Shown here one piece after another: positions 1 through 11,988 of a DNA stretch of 64,000 nucleotides. Below the pieces are notes generated by a model. That model was not told the DNA's origin. It made no database searches and saw only the letters and a list, made by a program, of their open reading frames with translations. Source of the stretch: Pampus argenteus (Eukaryota > Chordata > Actinopteri > Scombriformes > Stromateidae). A program made the translations under genes and the position numbers. Each line of letters starts with the position of its first letter. The first letter of the stretch is position 1. Where the stretch lies: NCBI GenBank assembly GCA_036937835.1, contig CM072878.1, positions 16,943,501-17,007,500 on the forward strand, in the 5' to 3' direction.

Positions 1-731
1 CAGGCGACATATGACATATCCACAGTAAAAACCAGCACAATAATACAGACTAGCCCCCAACGTTCACTCTGTATGAATCACAGGAACTGGTTTCATTAGT
101 GAACTGATGCCAGATTCACCTTCTGATCATGTATTTACACGTCAGAAGTGATCCAGCATCATGTGTATGTTTTATGAACTGCTGTATAAATTTCACATGA
201 TCACCCTTTAGCCAGGCTGCGGAGCCCCATGATTAATCTCTTCACTTACGAAGGAAACAAGCAATCCCTTTAATGAGGCAAAGTAGAGGAGAGGGCACGA
301 GACAAAGCCAGGATACAACAGCTCAGCAACTCTGAACAATGAGCTGGGCTGGCAGTCTTTACTTGTCTCTGGGAAGGCCTGTTCATCTGTTTCTACATTA
401 CTCCCCTGTAGATAAGTCTCCCTTCAAGCAAAGCCCTTCTCCCCTAATCTAATATTGCTTAAATTTCCTCCCTGCAAGATAAAAAAACCCTTTCACTTGA
501 GGAGACCGATTCCTATTCATGAGCTCTCACTTTCACGTTCTTTTTTCCTCCTTAACCCTCGCCACTTCTCATAACTAACTCCCTTTTTCCTTCTGGTCCT
601 TTGCCTCTTTTCCACCTTAAATTCACCACCTTTATGAGTACTCTGCTCTGGCCAGGCCACACACACACACACACACACACACACTCTCTGTACTCTCTCC
701 GACCACAGAGCCGGTTTTCAGCCATACTTAC
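1..731 (-). other. plcd3 intron 2 (partial)
   Basis: Sequence downstream of plcd3 exon 2 on the minus strand. I searched for the next PH-domain exon and did not find it; it presumably lies left of the window. The only notable content is a (CA)n run at 658-684. Confidence 0.6.
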
Positions 732-899
732 ATGTCTGCTTGGCTTTGGCCTTTCGGGAGCTTTTGGTGGATTCACACCACACGGTGAGTCCGTCCTCCA
801 GCAGACGCAGGTTTCGGCTCTTTTGCCACCTCGTAGAGCGAATTTTCACCATGTTGGAGCCCTGCATCATCACACGTATGTCCTCATTATCCAGCAGCC
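732..899 (-). CDS. plcd3: plcd3 coding exon 2 (start of PH domain), gene partial at left edge
   Basis: Phosphoinositide phospholipase C delta 3 cleaves PIP2 into IP3 and diacylglycerol; its N-terminal PH domain tethers it to PIP2 membranes. This 168-nt exon encodes residues 31-86. The stretch NMVKIRSTRW followed by RLLEDGLTVW matches the first PH beta strands of PLC delta proteins (delta 1 has LLKVKSSSW and KLQEDCKTIW there), keeping the Lys/Arg and Trp that contact inositol phosphate. The acceptor is TAATCCAG before GGCTGCTGG and the donor is GTAAGTATGG after AGACAT. The join to exon 1 restores RKLGLLDNEDIR without a frame break. The rest of the PH domain, the EF hands, the catalytic X/Y barrel and C2 lie beyond base 1. 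Adjacency to hexim1, as in human 17q21.31, favours PLCD3 over PLCD1 or PLCD4; which fish duplicate this is cannot be told. Confidence 0.87.
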
Positions 900-3800
900 C
901 TGGATTACACACAGATAACAAACACAAAAACAAAAACAAAACGATACAGTTTGTGTCATCAGAAGTTCAATTTTAACTTCTGTGATTTTATTTTTATTTT
1001 TATGGAGATAAATGTGCATTTCCTGTGATGACATACATGCATGAGTCTAAAGAGGTTCATCAAAAGATCATACTGTCTGGTCACGCACTGCTTCAAATAA
1101 AGTCTGCTTCGAATAACAAGGACGTGCGAAATTGCAAAATTCACAAAGGGCCATGAAAACGAACAAAAGTGAAGAATTATATAAAATTATCCGACAAACT
1201 CAAAAAAAACCTTTCTGGTTTTATAAATGAGTCTTTGTTCCTGGAAGCAGCGAGTTACGCAGCAACCATAGTGAAGTGCCACTTTAACACTCATTCTGCA
1301 CCAATATTTCCCTGTAAACACACCTCACACCTCATTGACTGCTTTTATCAAGCTGACCTCATAGAAACAGTCAACACGGGTCTGTGTATACCCTGAACCC
1401 AAGTTACTGTTTCCCATACAAACCTCACAACAAACTAGACGAAGCTGTCAGGGTCTTGATTAAAGAAGTGCTTCTTCTGGTTGTGACTTGTGAAGAGAAA
1501 CCGAAAGCTGTGCGCGTGATAATTTGTCGATTTATTCCTGTTTTGGGACTGAAGCAGGCCAACAGACGGATGGAAAGTTGCAAGCAAAATACTTGTCTGG
1601 ATGCTCGGTTTATATCAGTTTGTTTAAAATCCAAGCGTGTCATTGTTGCTTTTTATGCACTGAAATAATCGAGGCATGTTATAGGAGAAAATAAAAGAAA
1701 TGTTGAAGCCCAGTGATGTGGTATCACCATTTAAAGACCAAATGATCAAACAATTAATTGAGTAGAATAAGATAAGTTGCAGCTCTAGTTTAAAGCTGCT
1801 GATGATTTTGGACTGCATGGTTGAAACTGAAAGCACAAGTGTTTACACAGCGGTTTGTCTGACTCTCATTGCAAAGGTTCAAATATGACCCACGCAGTAA
1901 GCATGGCATGGTCTGGTTTTTTTTTAAGCCTTATCTTGTGTTCTTACAGTAATGATTTACCTTTATTTACTTATAGGGACAAAATGTTGCGAAATGAATG
2001 GAGGCAGAGTGGATATTTTGTTACAAAGGCTCCCAGATGAATTTGATCTGCAGTCAGATATTTATATTTTGACGTTCTGGTTCAGAAGAGATTTGAAGCC
2101 TTTGCACGGTGCAAATTCACATTTTGCATGAGAGTGATGGCGTAAAATGTGTCAGAAAATTTACTGCAATAATTTCTTTTTTTTTTTTTTTTAAACATCC
2201 AACCCTGGTAACAGGAAAGCTGCTTTCTGCAAGTTAATTGAACATTATTTCCATTTTCTTATGACATAGATAATGCAACTACAGTTTTATAGCAGACCTG
2301 TTAATAAAGGGATGTCCGCTATACCTCATCGCTTCTTTGTCAGGGATGAATAGGACCTCTTACTGAGCTGTTTTCTCTTTCAGGGCTGTTCAAAGGAGAA
2401 GTCTAAACAAACTGTCACCCTTGTCAAATAATTCTTCAGGGCTTCATCTCTTCACTTGTAAAGATTTGTACACATGCAGTTGGCATACTTTCTTTTCTCT
2501 TTCCCTGCAACCACAGTAAGGTCCTCACACTGTCAGTGCCAAATGGCTGACTGAGATCCTCAGAGGGCCCCCTCAGCTACCCCCCACACCCCCCACCCCG
2601 TCTACAAACAAAGTGGGTGCAGCCGTGGATTTCTCCCCACTCTCGGGGTCGAACACAAAGAATTCCCCCTGCCAGCCCTCCATCCATAACAACCCTGTTT
2701 TTCCAAGCTGTTACGACATGCAAGGCATTCCCACAAGCTGAGCACAAGGACCTGATTAACTGCAGATCACTGACCACGTTAAGCTGCACAAACTGCCTAA
2801 ACGCCCTTTGTCTCAACCCATTGTTTCACCTATTATTATTGTTTTTCTAGCCTCAACCACATTCTTGCTTTGCTACCTGCCGCGTTTTAGTATCAAACCA
2901 CGACAAGTCTGCAGGCGTGAACCCCTGCAGGGAGTTTTCTATGCACAGCAACAGAGGTTTAAACAGAAACATGTTCATAAATGTGTTAAAAGGAGGCATG
3001 GGCACAATTATTGAGGCAAGAATGTTTTCCTTTTTCAATCATCTCCTGCAGAAAATCTTGTTGACATCCACTTCATCACATAGTGAAAGCCCTGCATGTC
3101 GACTGGCTAGCAACCGCGCTGATGGAACGCAGCATAGAAAAAAGAAGGAAAAAAATAACAACAAAACAGTTTTCCGAACAAGCAAGGGAGGTTGCAAAGC
3201 ACTTGTGAATAAGTCTAACACTCGACAGGCTGAAGAAAAAGCAAGAAAACAATCAACATTCGAATGAATCCCATAAGATATGTTTCTGCGAGGGTGTATC
3301 GACAACAGGGGCGCCTCCAGGCTGAGAGGAGCATCAGAAACAAAACAACCACATCAGCTGGTCAGGAATCAGGCCCGGCCCTAGACAACAGGGGGGCCTG
3401 AGGCAAGATTTTCTTCATGGGGCCCTGCTTATTTTTCCTGGAGCCGAGAACTATGAAATAAAACTATAAAATATATATATAGTTTGTAGGTTTATAGCTA
3501 GAAAATCTAAATAATAGAAAAAAAGGGCTGATCGATCATACTGGGCTCTTACATTGTTTATTTTCTGTGCTTTCAGTTTGGTTGTTTACTTGTACGCCGT
3601 GTGTGTGTGTGTGTGTGTGTGTATCTCACTCATTGGATTTCTAATTGGGATGCACAGATTAGTAGCATCGTGTGAGATGATTTACAATGCTGTGAGTTTC
3701 ATGGGCTGCTAAACCAGTCCTGTAAAAGCTAAAAAAGCTGCATTAAAATAGAAACACTCTGTCAAAGTGTATCAGTTATATAAACTAGACATAAATCGTA

Positions 3801-6172
3801 AACCTAGACGTGGGTCAGAGAGATGCTGATTGGCTTGACATGATATATCCATTGATAAAGGAGCCGTCTGAGGCATTGATTAGTTTTATGTCTCCCAACT
3901 TTCTTTATTTAAGAAAAAAAAAAGGGGGGGAGGGGGGTCCTACACGGTGTCAGTGAGGTGCTGTCAGTAATAGATGGTGTCTGCGTGAGTCTTCTTCACT
4001 CAGGTCCACATACCAGCTCCTTCCCGGGACACGGTTCACGTTTCTCACAGCATAACAACTGTCACAAGAGCCAGCTAGCAAGGATTCAACCCTAACTTAA
4101 AGATAGACGTTGTCGATATGACAGACGTGAAGGGACAATTAAATGTCCTCATCGGACAGGGCAGCAGGGACAGAGCAGTCCTCCCTGCATCTCTTAAAGC
4201 AAGGTCCTGTCTTTAATGAAAATGAGATTCTGCAGACGTAGAAAAGGAGATGACATGAGGACAGATGGACTGAAAAAAGGACCTCGATCTGGAGTCGAGA
4301 CTCTCAGCAGCGTCGTCTGATCTGACAACAGATTCCCTGGAAAAAGGATTAGAAACTAGTGTTATTTGGAAAATGCAGAATTACTGCCAATGTTTTTTCT
4401 TTGGACAGAGTTGAACATAAAAACCATGCAGCCTCTTTGTATTCAGTTGAATCTAAGCAGTTTTCAGCCACCCAGTTCTCTTTGTCTATCGTAATGAATG
4501 ATACATCATTAACAGACTAGATGTCAGCATGCAGTGTACTTAAAAGAGCATTAAAAATCCACCGCTGAAAGTGGCGCCCAACAAATGCACTATTTCCTTC
4601 TGTTCCAGTAACCTTTGCTAATAGTTACAAAGTCCAGCTGGTTGTTTACTCTTTGGAAAAACACCAAAACAACTATATGCCTTCAGTATCAGTATAGAGC
4701 TGCAAAGTTTCATTTTGAATCATTTTTTTAAAAGAATAAAATGCCCAAATTTTCTGATTTCAGCTTCTTAAATGTGAAAATGTATGACTTATTTTGTCCT
4801 CTGTGGTAATAAATTCAATATCTTTGGGTTTGTTGACTATTGGATGTGATAAAAAAAAATGATATATTAGGTCACATCGTGGGCTTTGGGAAACAATGAT
4901 CAACATTTCTCACCATTTTCTGACATTTTATAGGATAGAGATTTGTTGTCAATAACAAAAGGAATGCAAAGAATTTTAATATTTAACCTCTTAAGTTTCC
5001 CAAAGAAAATCCATTAAGCTCATACAGGTGTCAGCTCTGAATTATACAGCAGCTCCAGTCCAAACTCGCATAAAAAAAAATAAAAACAAAGATTCATGGA
5101 TAACTCTCAGGAAGCTGATCGCAGAGTCTCACTGTCTCAGAGTTAGCAACGATGCCGACACCCTGGACACTCAAATCCACAAACCCTCCTCGGGGGGCGT
5201 CTGCGGCAATGAATATCCATGTATACAGTTGTCTTGATTCAAACACAGACTAACAAATCTCAGCCTCACAGACAACGTTCACCTGTTAATCTGTGAGAAA
5301 AAGCTGTTGGGAGAAACCTTTTAAAAAAAACAGGCAGGACTAGTCCCGCAACACTATGACACACTTACTTCATTCCAGCCCGTACATGACACAACTATGC
5401 TGTGTTTCCCACTTGATATAAGCAAGGATCAAAAGGTTAAGGCTGTGCTGTGTTAAAGGCCAGCTGACTGATTTATGGAGACATATGGCAGTAAGGTCTC
5501 GGGGGAGGGATGACCCCATTGCCTTCATTATTCAGTATTTGCAGGACGCTCAAATATAGAGGAGCGATTCGCGTGTTACATTTTCTGGCTGTGGGATAGT
5601 TTCATAACTCAAACATCAGCGATACTTAAACAAGCAACTGCATAGTGTTAAGAGTTTCAACATAGTCTGCAGTTGACGATGTGTGGATGGCAGCACACAC
5701 ACACACACACATCGCTGTAAAAATCATTTGTTGTGAAGTAACGTTTTGGAGCGACAGTTTAGTCATATGCAATGCAGAAATAAAAAGTTAGTTTTTGATA
5801 AACAAACAGTGAAAAAAGTTATGAATGTAGTCATTGTATCTCATAACGAACGCTGCAAGTATATATATTTTTTATGCAGTATTTGTGCAGAATAAATAGT
5901 CAAACAGCGTCGGTTGGAGTAAAATGTGCCTAAAGGGTGCGCCTTATTGCACTGTCTCCAGATTTCCAGACATCAAGTGTCTGTTCAGAGATTTTGACAG
6001 GTGCTCTGTGGCTTCTCAGCAGGTGTCTATTTTCAGCGGGGTGTGACCATGAGTTGAGAGTTTGAGGGGGCGGGCTGGGCGAAGGCTGGGATGGGAATAG
6101 TGAGGAACTTTAATCACATCGGTGAACTAGTGAGTAGTCCAGCTTTTCATTAACACATGATAACTTCAACTA

Positions 6173-6211
<39 letters not shown>

Positions 6212-6641
6212 TCTATTACAGCTCCGTTTGATGTGTCAGCAGTTCTTTATAATAAGCAGATTACCAGCAATTTTAAATGAAAAGCTATTAAAAACCAGCC
6301 TTGCCAGGTTTTTGTTTTTCTTAATAAAACTGTTACTCAGGATGCAACATGTCACAAACATTTAGTAAAAACAACAAACAACATAAACTTTAACAAATAA
6401 TCAAATAGTAAAAAACAACCTTATCATTTCTTGTATCTTGTAAAAGGAAACATGATGCTAATGTTACAGTGATACATTATAAGTATTAATTCAGATTAAT
6501 TCATATCAAGGATGTTATGAGAGAAAAACTCTATAAAGTGAATAACAGAGACACATATTTAAGCTCATTATGGTGTTGTTTGTTGTTGTTTGTTTTTAAC
6601 TGTGTGGTACTAGAAGTAAATGTGTGGATGAGTTTCCTTAC
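900..6641 (-). other. plcd3 intron 1 (5.7 kb)
   Basis: Bounded by the donor GTAAGG (6641-6636) and the acceptor AG (901-900). It is mostly AT-rich unique sequence with (GT)n at 3599-3622 and (CA)n at 6177-6209. A possible repeat-derived patch with GGCCCGGCCCTAGAC lies near 3370-3430. No coding exon or RNA gene was recognised. Confidence 0.65.
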
Positions 6642-6732
6642 CCAGCTTTCTTACGGGGTCCATGGTCTTCTCTGGCACTTTGCTCCTCTGCTGTCTGGGA
6701 CTGGTGGCTGGTGACTTGCCACTGCCTAACAT
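6642..6732 (-). CDS. plcd3: plcd3 coding exon 1 (start codon)
   Basis: This 91-nt exon encodes the first 30 residues of the PLC delta 3 protein, beginning MLGSGKSPATSPRQQ and ending MDPVRKL. The donor GTAAGG follows CTGG, and the split Gly codon is completed by exon 2. The start ATG at 6732-6730 was chosen because the frame joins exactly to the PH-domain exon and because PLCD3 proteins start with a short, basic, Ser/Pro-rich MLG-like leader. A downstream in-frame ATG (MDPVRKL) would remove most of the leader and is the alternative start. The gene is transcribed away from hexim1. Confidence 0.75.
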
Positions 6733-7477
6733 TATTATAACAACTTATGAAAAACTCCAGCGAAATAACTGCAAGCTTCAAGATTGAATACCTGTTAGCT
6801 CTGTGAAATAATGCAAAGTCAAGAGTGTGCAGGTGTGTTTTTTTTTCTTTTTTTCTCCTGCAAACGTCCCAGAAACACCTCGACCAGAGAGATACAGAGA
6901 GAGACACAGAAAGAGGCAGATGAGCGCAACAGTTATTCCTTTTCCACATGTGAAGTCCCTCCCCGGCACTGCTCCACTGCTCCATGCCCGTGCGTAATAC
7001 GACTCCAAACAAGGCGCACACTTTACGCACCCCCACCTCCTGCTCAACAAACACAGACGAAAAACAGAAACTTGAAAACAGTCGACGGTCAACAAAAATT
7101 AAAAACTTACAAAAAAAAAAAAAAAAAGTTTACCAGTCTATCAGCATGTAAAATACAAAGCCGTACATGGACATGATGGGAATGGGCTTTGACATGGTCC
7201 AGAGGAGGCTTAGGTACTAATGTACATATTCGCCATTGATGAACACTGACTGAAGTTCTTGCAACTGAAAGTCTTTCCATATTTTCCAGGTGAGCTTCAT
7301 CAGGAAACAGTAAAAATTCTTTCCACAGATCCATGATGTTTGACATTTGAAGGGGTGGGCAGGCAAATTAGATCATAAAAAAATAAAACTTTTCTCACAG
7401 AGAGCGAAAACAGTCACTTCAAGCACGTAAAAGTATTCCCTGTCCAACTTTTTTTTATGTCTATTAATTAGTGTGCA

Positions 7478-7491
7478 GCGCCCTCTGGTGG
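7478..7491 (-). promoter_or_regulatory. CTCF-type core motif
   Basis: The minus strand reads CCACCAGAGGGCGC, an exact match to the degenerate CTCF core CCASYAGRKGGCRS. It lies between the divergent plcd3 and hexim1 genes. Binding is inferred from the motif only. Confidence 0.5.
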
Positions 7492-8521
7492 TCATTCAAA
7501 GTAACTGCTACCATCTGAACAACAACAATCGATTGTGATGAAGTCAAATTCTTCTTCTTCTTTTTTTTTATTATAGTCAGCTGTCTGTCTACGTGGATCA
7601 CAGCTGTGATCTAAAGAAACCTAAAGTTTTAATCTTTACTTGTGAAGACAGAGAGATGCCCACAGTGTCAGAGCACTGGATGGAAACTTCATGAAGTCTG
7701 CAGTTATAACAAAAGAGAAAGACTAAGCTCATCTGGACAGTCTAGAGCTGGTCCTGTCAGTTATTCCCTGAGCTGCTGCAGACATCCACAAACTCACACA
7801 TACATAAACAAGCAGGCCTGGTGGTGCAGGTGGAGGCTGCTTAAAGTGATAGCTTTCTTTCACTCGGTTATTTAATGCAGCTGATGTATGTGTGAGTGTT
7901 TGCCCCTCTCGTTCATGCTTTTGAAATAAACCCAAATCTAGCTCTGCAGTCTTGAGTGGCAGGTGTGAAAAACTAAAAGAGAAAACAAAAGACAGACATC
8001 CTGTGTTTGGATGGATATCAGTCATTGCATGAATGAATTTCCACTTCAAGGCTATGCATAAGGCCTAAAACAATTTCTATCTTTCATCTCCTCTCATTTG
8101 CAGCAACAGCCATGTTAGACAGGGTGAGAGATTAAGTCATGCCTGCTAATCCTCACAAGCTGTGATCTATGCAGGAGCAGCTTTGGTTCTCTTCTAGCAG
8201 CACACTGCTCCTTGATTTGATATTACGGGAAGCGTTGGTAGGATTTTTCAAATCGCCATGGTCATTATGTTTCATAACTGGAACATATAACCTCTTCCTC
8301 TAAGGATTCTCAGCTCAGCTTTCTTATTTACCACATCTGAAACTCTACCTACTTTCTATTAGTAGAAACAGTGGGCCTGTGTTGTTTGTAGCCATTTGGA
8401 TTGCCAGTCTTTACTGGCAGTGTTAGGAGAGACCAGTCACCCACCATTAGAGGTCAGAGAAAGAGTAGTGCAATTCTTCCATTAACAGAATAAAGTGCTT
8501 TGTGAAAACTGTGAAGAAACT

Positions 8522-8523
<2 letters not shown>

Positions 8524-8560
<37 letters not shown>
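8524..8560. repeat. (GT)n microsatellite
   Basis: An uninterrupted GT run of about 18 units in the plcd3-hexim1 intergenic region. Confidence 0.95.
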
Positions 8561-8561
<1 letters not shown>

Positions 8562-9124
8562 ACAGTATGGGGAAACATGCCCAGTTAAAGATGGAGTCAG
8601 TGTTTGGCTTTTTATTTATTTTTTTATTTTTTTGAGTGTGACAACAGTCAACATAGCACATGTGTGTGTAAAGACTATGCAGAACAAAGCAATACTAAAA
8701 CCCAATAATATTAAGATATTGATAGATCATAACAAGGTTGGCATACTTTTAATACAGTTATTTATTTCAGCAGATCATTTTATATAAATCGACAACAAAT
8801 TATAGTTATGGTTAATCTACGGGTGGGTTGTATAACTAGTTTGCTAACCATCAGTAAACTAAAGAAAGCCTCAGTGTTGCCTTGGAAGATCAGGGACTGT
8901 CTACTTCCTGAAACTAAAATAGTTCGGTGGTTCCATATCACGGATTAATACGAACAAAGACTGTTTTTCCAATTTCTTTATGCGTTTACAGATGCTGTAG
9001 CCTATATTGTTCCGACAAAATGCCATGTTGCAAATGTTTAAATTCACCGTAATTCTGTAATGGGAAACTCTCACGGGAAGCATTTACACTCCAGCAATTA
9101 CGCTGACCGAATAAACGCATTGGC

Positions 9125-9545
9125 CTAGTTAGCCGTTAGCTAACGCTACCAACTTATGTAGGGCCATTTTTGTTTTTATTTACATTGGTTCCTATTAACT
9201 CAAGTTGTATCGACGAACGAATTGGCCCGTTTGTTTGAAAATGACCGACCACTGATGTAATATATAGTTTATATGTATATATACACACAACTTTTTCCTT
9301 TTTACGCTACACCCAAGCGTTAACCAGTTAGCATTAGCTAGCATAGCCTCATGTGCTGCTGCTACTGTGGCGTTTATTGGTCCTGACTAACGCCAGAAAA
9401 TATTTAGCTATTAGGCATTACCAAGTACCGTAACATTTATTTTTTGTTATAGTGCGTATGACTTCACACTTTATGGAATGATGCAGTGTTTTAATTTGGG
9501 AGCACAACCACGGAGCGCTCACTTGCTAGCTAGCTTATCCTTAGC
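9125..9545. repeat. cluster of TAGC/GCTA words
   Basis: About 420 bp with more than ten TAGC or GCTA tetramers in four bursts, near 9127-9150, 9328-9350, 9405-9416 and 9521-9548, for example GTTAGCATTAGCTAGCATAGC. It is not a strict tandem repeat. It lies upstream of the hexim1 promoter. The meaning is unknown: it may be decayed simple sequence or a regulatory cluster. Confidence 0.45.
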
Positions 9546-10235
9546 TAATAACACATCAATGTAAAACGAACACTGCGTTTTTAGAAAATGGATTGCGCAG
9601 AAATGTTCTAAACCGATCTACACCACCCCACGTCCACTGGTTACAGTATTATCGAGCAAATATGAGCTCGCCTGACCCACCCGTCAGCAACGAGGGGATC
9701 GGAGATGTGCTCGTATCGGCTGCTTGACAATAAATGTCGTTTGTTTACGCTGCTTCCAGAGTTCTCCCCAAGCCACTGCCCGACACATATCACTCCGCAC
9801 GACACGCAAAATACTCTTACTTGAAACATTAAATGATCCAGTTCGCATCAGAAAGACACATTTATACGACACTAAACATGAAAAACATTTGCATTTTGAA
9901 AATGAACTGTATTACCTTAATTTATAATACGAACATTTTAAACGGACTAGTTTCTGCGAGAGGTTTTCTTCACTTTGCTTACAACACGGGAGTATTTTTT
10001 TTATTGTTTTAATACTTTGGCGTAGGATTGTGTGATCAGCGGAAAAAACAAGACCTAAATTCTTACCTGTAAAACATGCTTACTTGTTCTGGATCAATAT
10101 AAAGTCATTCTAAAGTATTTTAGTGATTTTGTCTTTCGTAACTTTTAAACGTCTCCCCTTCATTTGCAGATAGTAGCGTCCTCAAAAATGTCCCGGACTT
10201 CTTTCTTGGTGTAGATTACGTACTTTTGATTGACT

Positions 10236-10540
10236 ATTGGGCTGCCCAATCAGAAAATACCATAAGCTTAGCAACAGCAAAGTTGTACTCTTGCCCAATC
10301 AGCAAAGAGGAGGGTGGGCTTTAGCGTGATTAGGATCCTAACATTTGATTGGTTTATATGCTCGTCAGTTATCGTAGACTTATGGACTATGTAGTTTGAT
10401 GTGGAGTCCTCCGCCAGTGCTGCGCTGAAATCAAAACCACATGTCCCACAATCCAACAGGCGTTGCGAGCAGCAGCATGCGCGCGGCTGGGGGCGGAGCC
10501 GCTATATAAACACGAGCTCCCTCTTCTTGAGTAGCACACT
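10236..10540 (+). promoter_or_regulatory. hexim1 promoter (CCAAT boxes, GC box, TATA box)
   Basis: CCAAT or ATTGG pentamers occur at 10236-10240, 10246-10250, 10295-10299 and 10348-10352. A GC-box-like GGGGGCGGAG ends at about 10498, and a canonical TATATAAA is at 10503-10510. Transcription is expected to begin about 25-30 bp further on, near 10535, leaving a leader of about 345 nt before the HEXIM1 start codon. The start site is inferred from the TATA position. Confidence 0.75.
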
Positions 10541-10608
10541 GGACACTGTTGTGACGGCGCAACGTAGACTCAGAGTGAACGAAAGCTCTGACAGCATCGA
10601 AACAGTTA

Positions 10609-10653
10609 ATGGTAGTTAGCGACAGTTGCTCTGACAAACCCTTGGAGAAGTAA
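10609..10653 (+). promoter_or_regulatory. hexim1 uORF 1 (14 codons plus stop)
   Basis: The first ATG downstream of the predicted start site opens a 14-residue frame (MVVSDSCSDKPLEK) that ends in TAA well before the main ORF. It is a candidate translation-damping uORF. Confidence 0.55.
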
Positions 10654-10828
10654 CAAGTGTTTACTGTTCGGAAGTTTACTTTTTCTTTGCGAGAGTTTGT
10701 TTTTAAACGTGAAACTTAAACTTTCTTTTAGTGACTTCTGCTCATTCTGGAATACGAATATTTTTGTTCGAATTTATAAATTCATTATTATCATTTTTTA
10801 ACGAACTTTGAAGCTCATTTTTGAGAGC

Positions 10829-10843
10829 ATGAACATCATTTGA
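10829..10843 (+). promoter_or_regulatory. hexim1 uORF 2 (MNII-stop)
   Basis: A four-codon uORF, ATG AAC ATC ATT TGA, ends 38 nt before the preferred HEXIM1 start codon. It is short and close enough to affect initiation at the main ATG. Confidence 0.55.
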
Positions 10844-10852
10844 AAAAAAACA

Positions 10853-10861
10853 ATGCGCTAA
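10853..10861 (+). promoter_or_regulatory. hexim1 uORF 3 (MR-stop)
   Basis: A minimal uORF, ATG CGC TAA, ends 20 nt upstream of the preferred HEXIM1 ATG. Confidence 0.5.
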
Positions 10862-10881
10862 GAGCAGAGCGGATGATCAGG

Positions 10882-11988
10882 ATGACAGAGCCAGTGGAGC
10901 AGACCCATCACCTGAAAACTTCAGGCAGCCCATCAGGTGGGAGCAGCGGAGCCGCTTTGGAGCATCTCCCAGCCAGCAACCGTGTTAGGCAAGAGGACGA
11001 CGACAGGGGGCGACAGAGAGACCACAAGCAGCAACAGCAGGCGGAAAACTGTGTGGATATCAACACAGACAAGTTATGGCAAATGAAAGGCGGACAGAGG
11101 GGGGTGTGTCCTGCCTTCGCTGCCGGAAACGATCGCACAAAGTGCCCGGTTGCATCTCAGCCTCTCCAGAAATCCGATGTTCTTTCAGTAGGCGACGGTG
11201 AAGACACTTCACAAGGAAACGGCGAAAACGAGCCGCCGGAGGAGACTTTGAGCCAGGTGCAAGAGGAGTTGCACATCGACTCCGACACTGGCTTAGATGC
11301 GCGTCTGGGCAAGAAGAGGCACCGGCGTCGGACCTCCAGGAAGAAGCGCCACTGGAAGCCGTATTTCAAACTTTCCTGGGAGGAGAAGAAGGCTCTGGAT
11401 GAAAGAGAGACGGAAAGAGCTTCCCGGTTAAGAGAGGAGATGTTCGCCAAAGGGCTCCCGGTGGCCCCGTACAACACCACCCAGTTCCTGATGGATGAGC
11501 ACGACCGAGAAGAGCCCGACCTCAACACCGAGGCCGGGGTCAGGCGGACCTCGGGGGTCGGTGGCCGCATAGAGGACACAGGCAGCGAGGAGGACCTCTT
11601 CGATAACGAGGTGGGGATGGATGAGGACGATGATGACGGCAGCGGCGGAGGCAGCGACGGTATCGGGAGGCCCGGTAACGCAGGTGGGGAGTTTCTCCAG
11701 AGAGACTTTTCCGAGACCTATGAGATGTACCACGTCGAGAGCCTGCAGAATATGACCAAGCAGGAGCTGGTGCAGGAGTACCTGGAGCTGGAGAAGTGCA
11801 TGTCCCGACTGGAAGAGGAGAACAACCGGCTGAGGCGTGCCGTGGAGCCCGGGGGTCTGACCGTGGAGAGCTCCCTGGTCCGGCTCCGAGAGCTGGAGAG
11901 GGAACTGGAGAGACTGAGGGCTCAAAACACGGAGCTCCGTATGCAAAACCACCCGAGCAAGGACAGGGGCCAGGTTGCTACCAACTAA
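10882..11988 (+). CDS. hexim1: HEXIM1, 7SK/P-TEFb inhibitor (intronless)
   Basis: HEXIM1 dimerises on 7SK RNA in the nucleus and holds P-TEFb (CDK9/cyclin T) inactive, limiting RNA polymerase II elongation. The 368-residue ORF has the full family layout. A variable, low-complexity N-terminus with a Gln run comes first. The basic 7SK-binding arm begins at residue 144 (KKRHRRRTSRKKRHWKPY). The PYNTTQFL P-TEFb contact motif is at 196-203, followed by DEHDREEPDL. An acidic stretch of Glu/Asp runs is near 236-254. FLQRDFSETYE then leads into the C-terminal cyclin-T-binding coiled coil (about 285-355, with MTKQELVQEYLELEK and LRELERELERLR). Human HEXIM1 is 359 aa and also intronless. The ATG at 10882 (MTEPVEQ) has A at -3; the in-frame ATG at 10873 (adding MIR) is the alternative. 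The leader carries three uORFs. Confidence 0.97.
   Translation: MTEPVEQTHHLKTSGSPSGGSSGAALEHLPASNRVRQEDDDRGRQRDHKQQQQAENCVDINTDKLWQMKGGQRGVCPAFAAGNDRTKCPVASQPLQKSDVLSVGDGEDTSQGNGENEPPEETLSQVQEELHIDSDTGLDARLGKKRHRRRTSRKKRHWKPYFKLSWEEKKALDERETERASRLREEMFAKGLPVAPYNTTQFLMDEHDREEPDLNTEAGVRRTSGVGGRIEDTGSEEDLFDNEVGMDEDDDDGSGGGSDGIGRPGNAGGEFLQRDFSETYEMYHVESLQNMTKQELVQEYLELEKCMSRLEEENNRLRRAVEPGGLTVESSLVRLRELERELERLRAQNTELRMQNHPSKDRGQVATN

Larger units (their letters stand above)
6733..10229. other. intergenic region between plcd3 and hexim1
   Basis: About 3.5 kb separates the divergent plcd3 and hexim1 genes and must hold the plcd3 promoter and 5'UTR, probably within 6.75-7.1 kb although no TATA box is obvious there. 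Contents seen: a CTCF-type motif at 7478-7491, a (GT)n run at 8524-8560, and a cluster of TAGC/GCTA words at 9125-9545. ORFs here are short and lack protein-like composition. Confidence 0.6.

Noticed and set aside
3370..3430. GGCCCGGCCCTAGAC / GGGGGGCCTGAGGCAAGA patch as a DNA-transposon end
   Set aside because: It resembles a fish repeat terminus, but the partner inverted repeat was not found nearby, so it is not called as an element.
9661..9726. Short plus-strand ORF MSSPDPPVSNEGIGDVLVSAA in a CpG-containing patch
   Set aside because: Only 21 codons, no donor at its end and no link to a downstream exon; not enough to call a gene.
10840..10872. N-terminal extension of HEXIM1 from position 10840
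   Set aside because: That start is TTG, not ATG; the extension (KKNNALRAER) has no family support. The first in-frame ATG is 10873 and the better-placed one is 10882.
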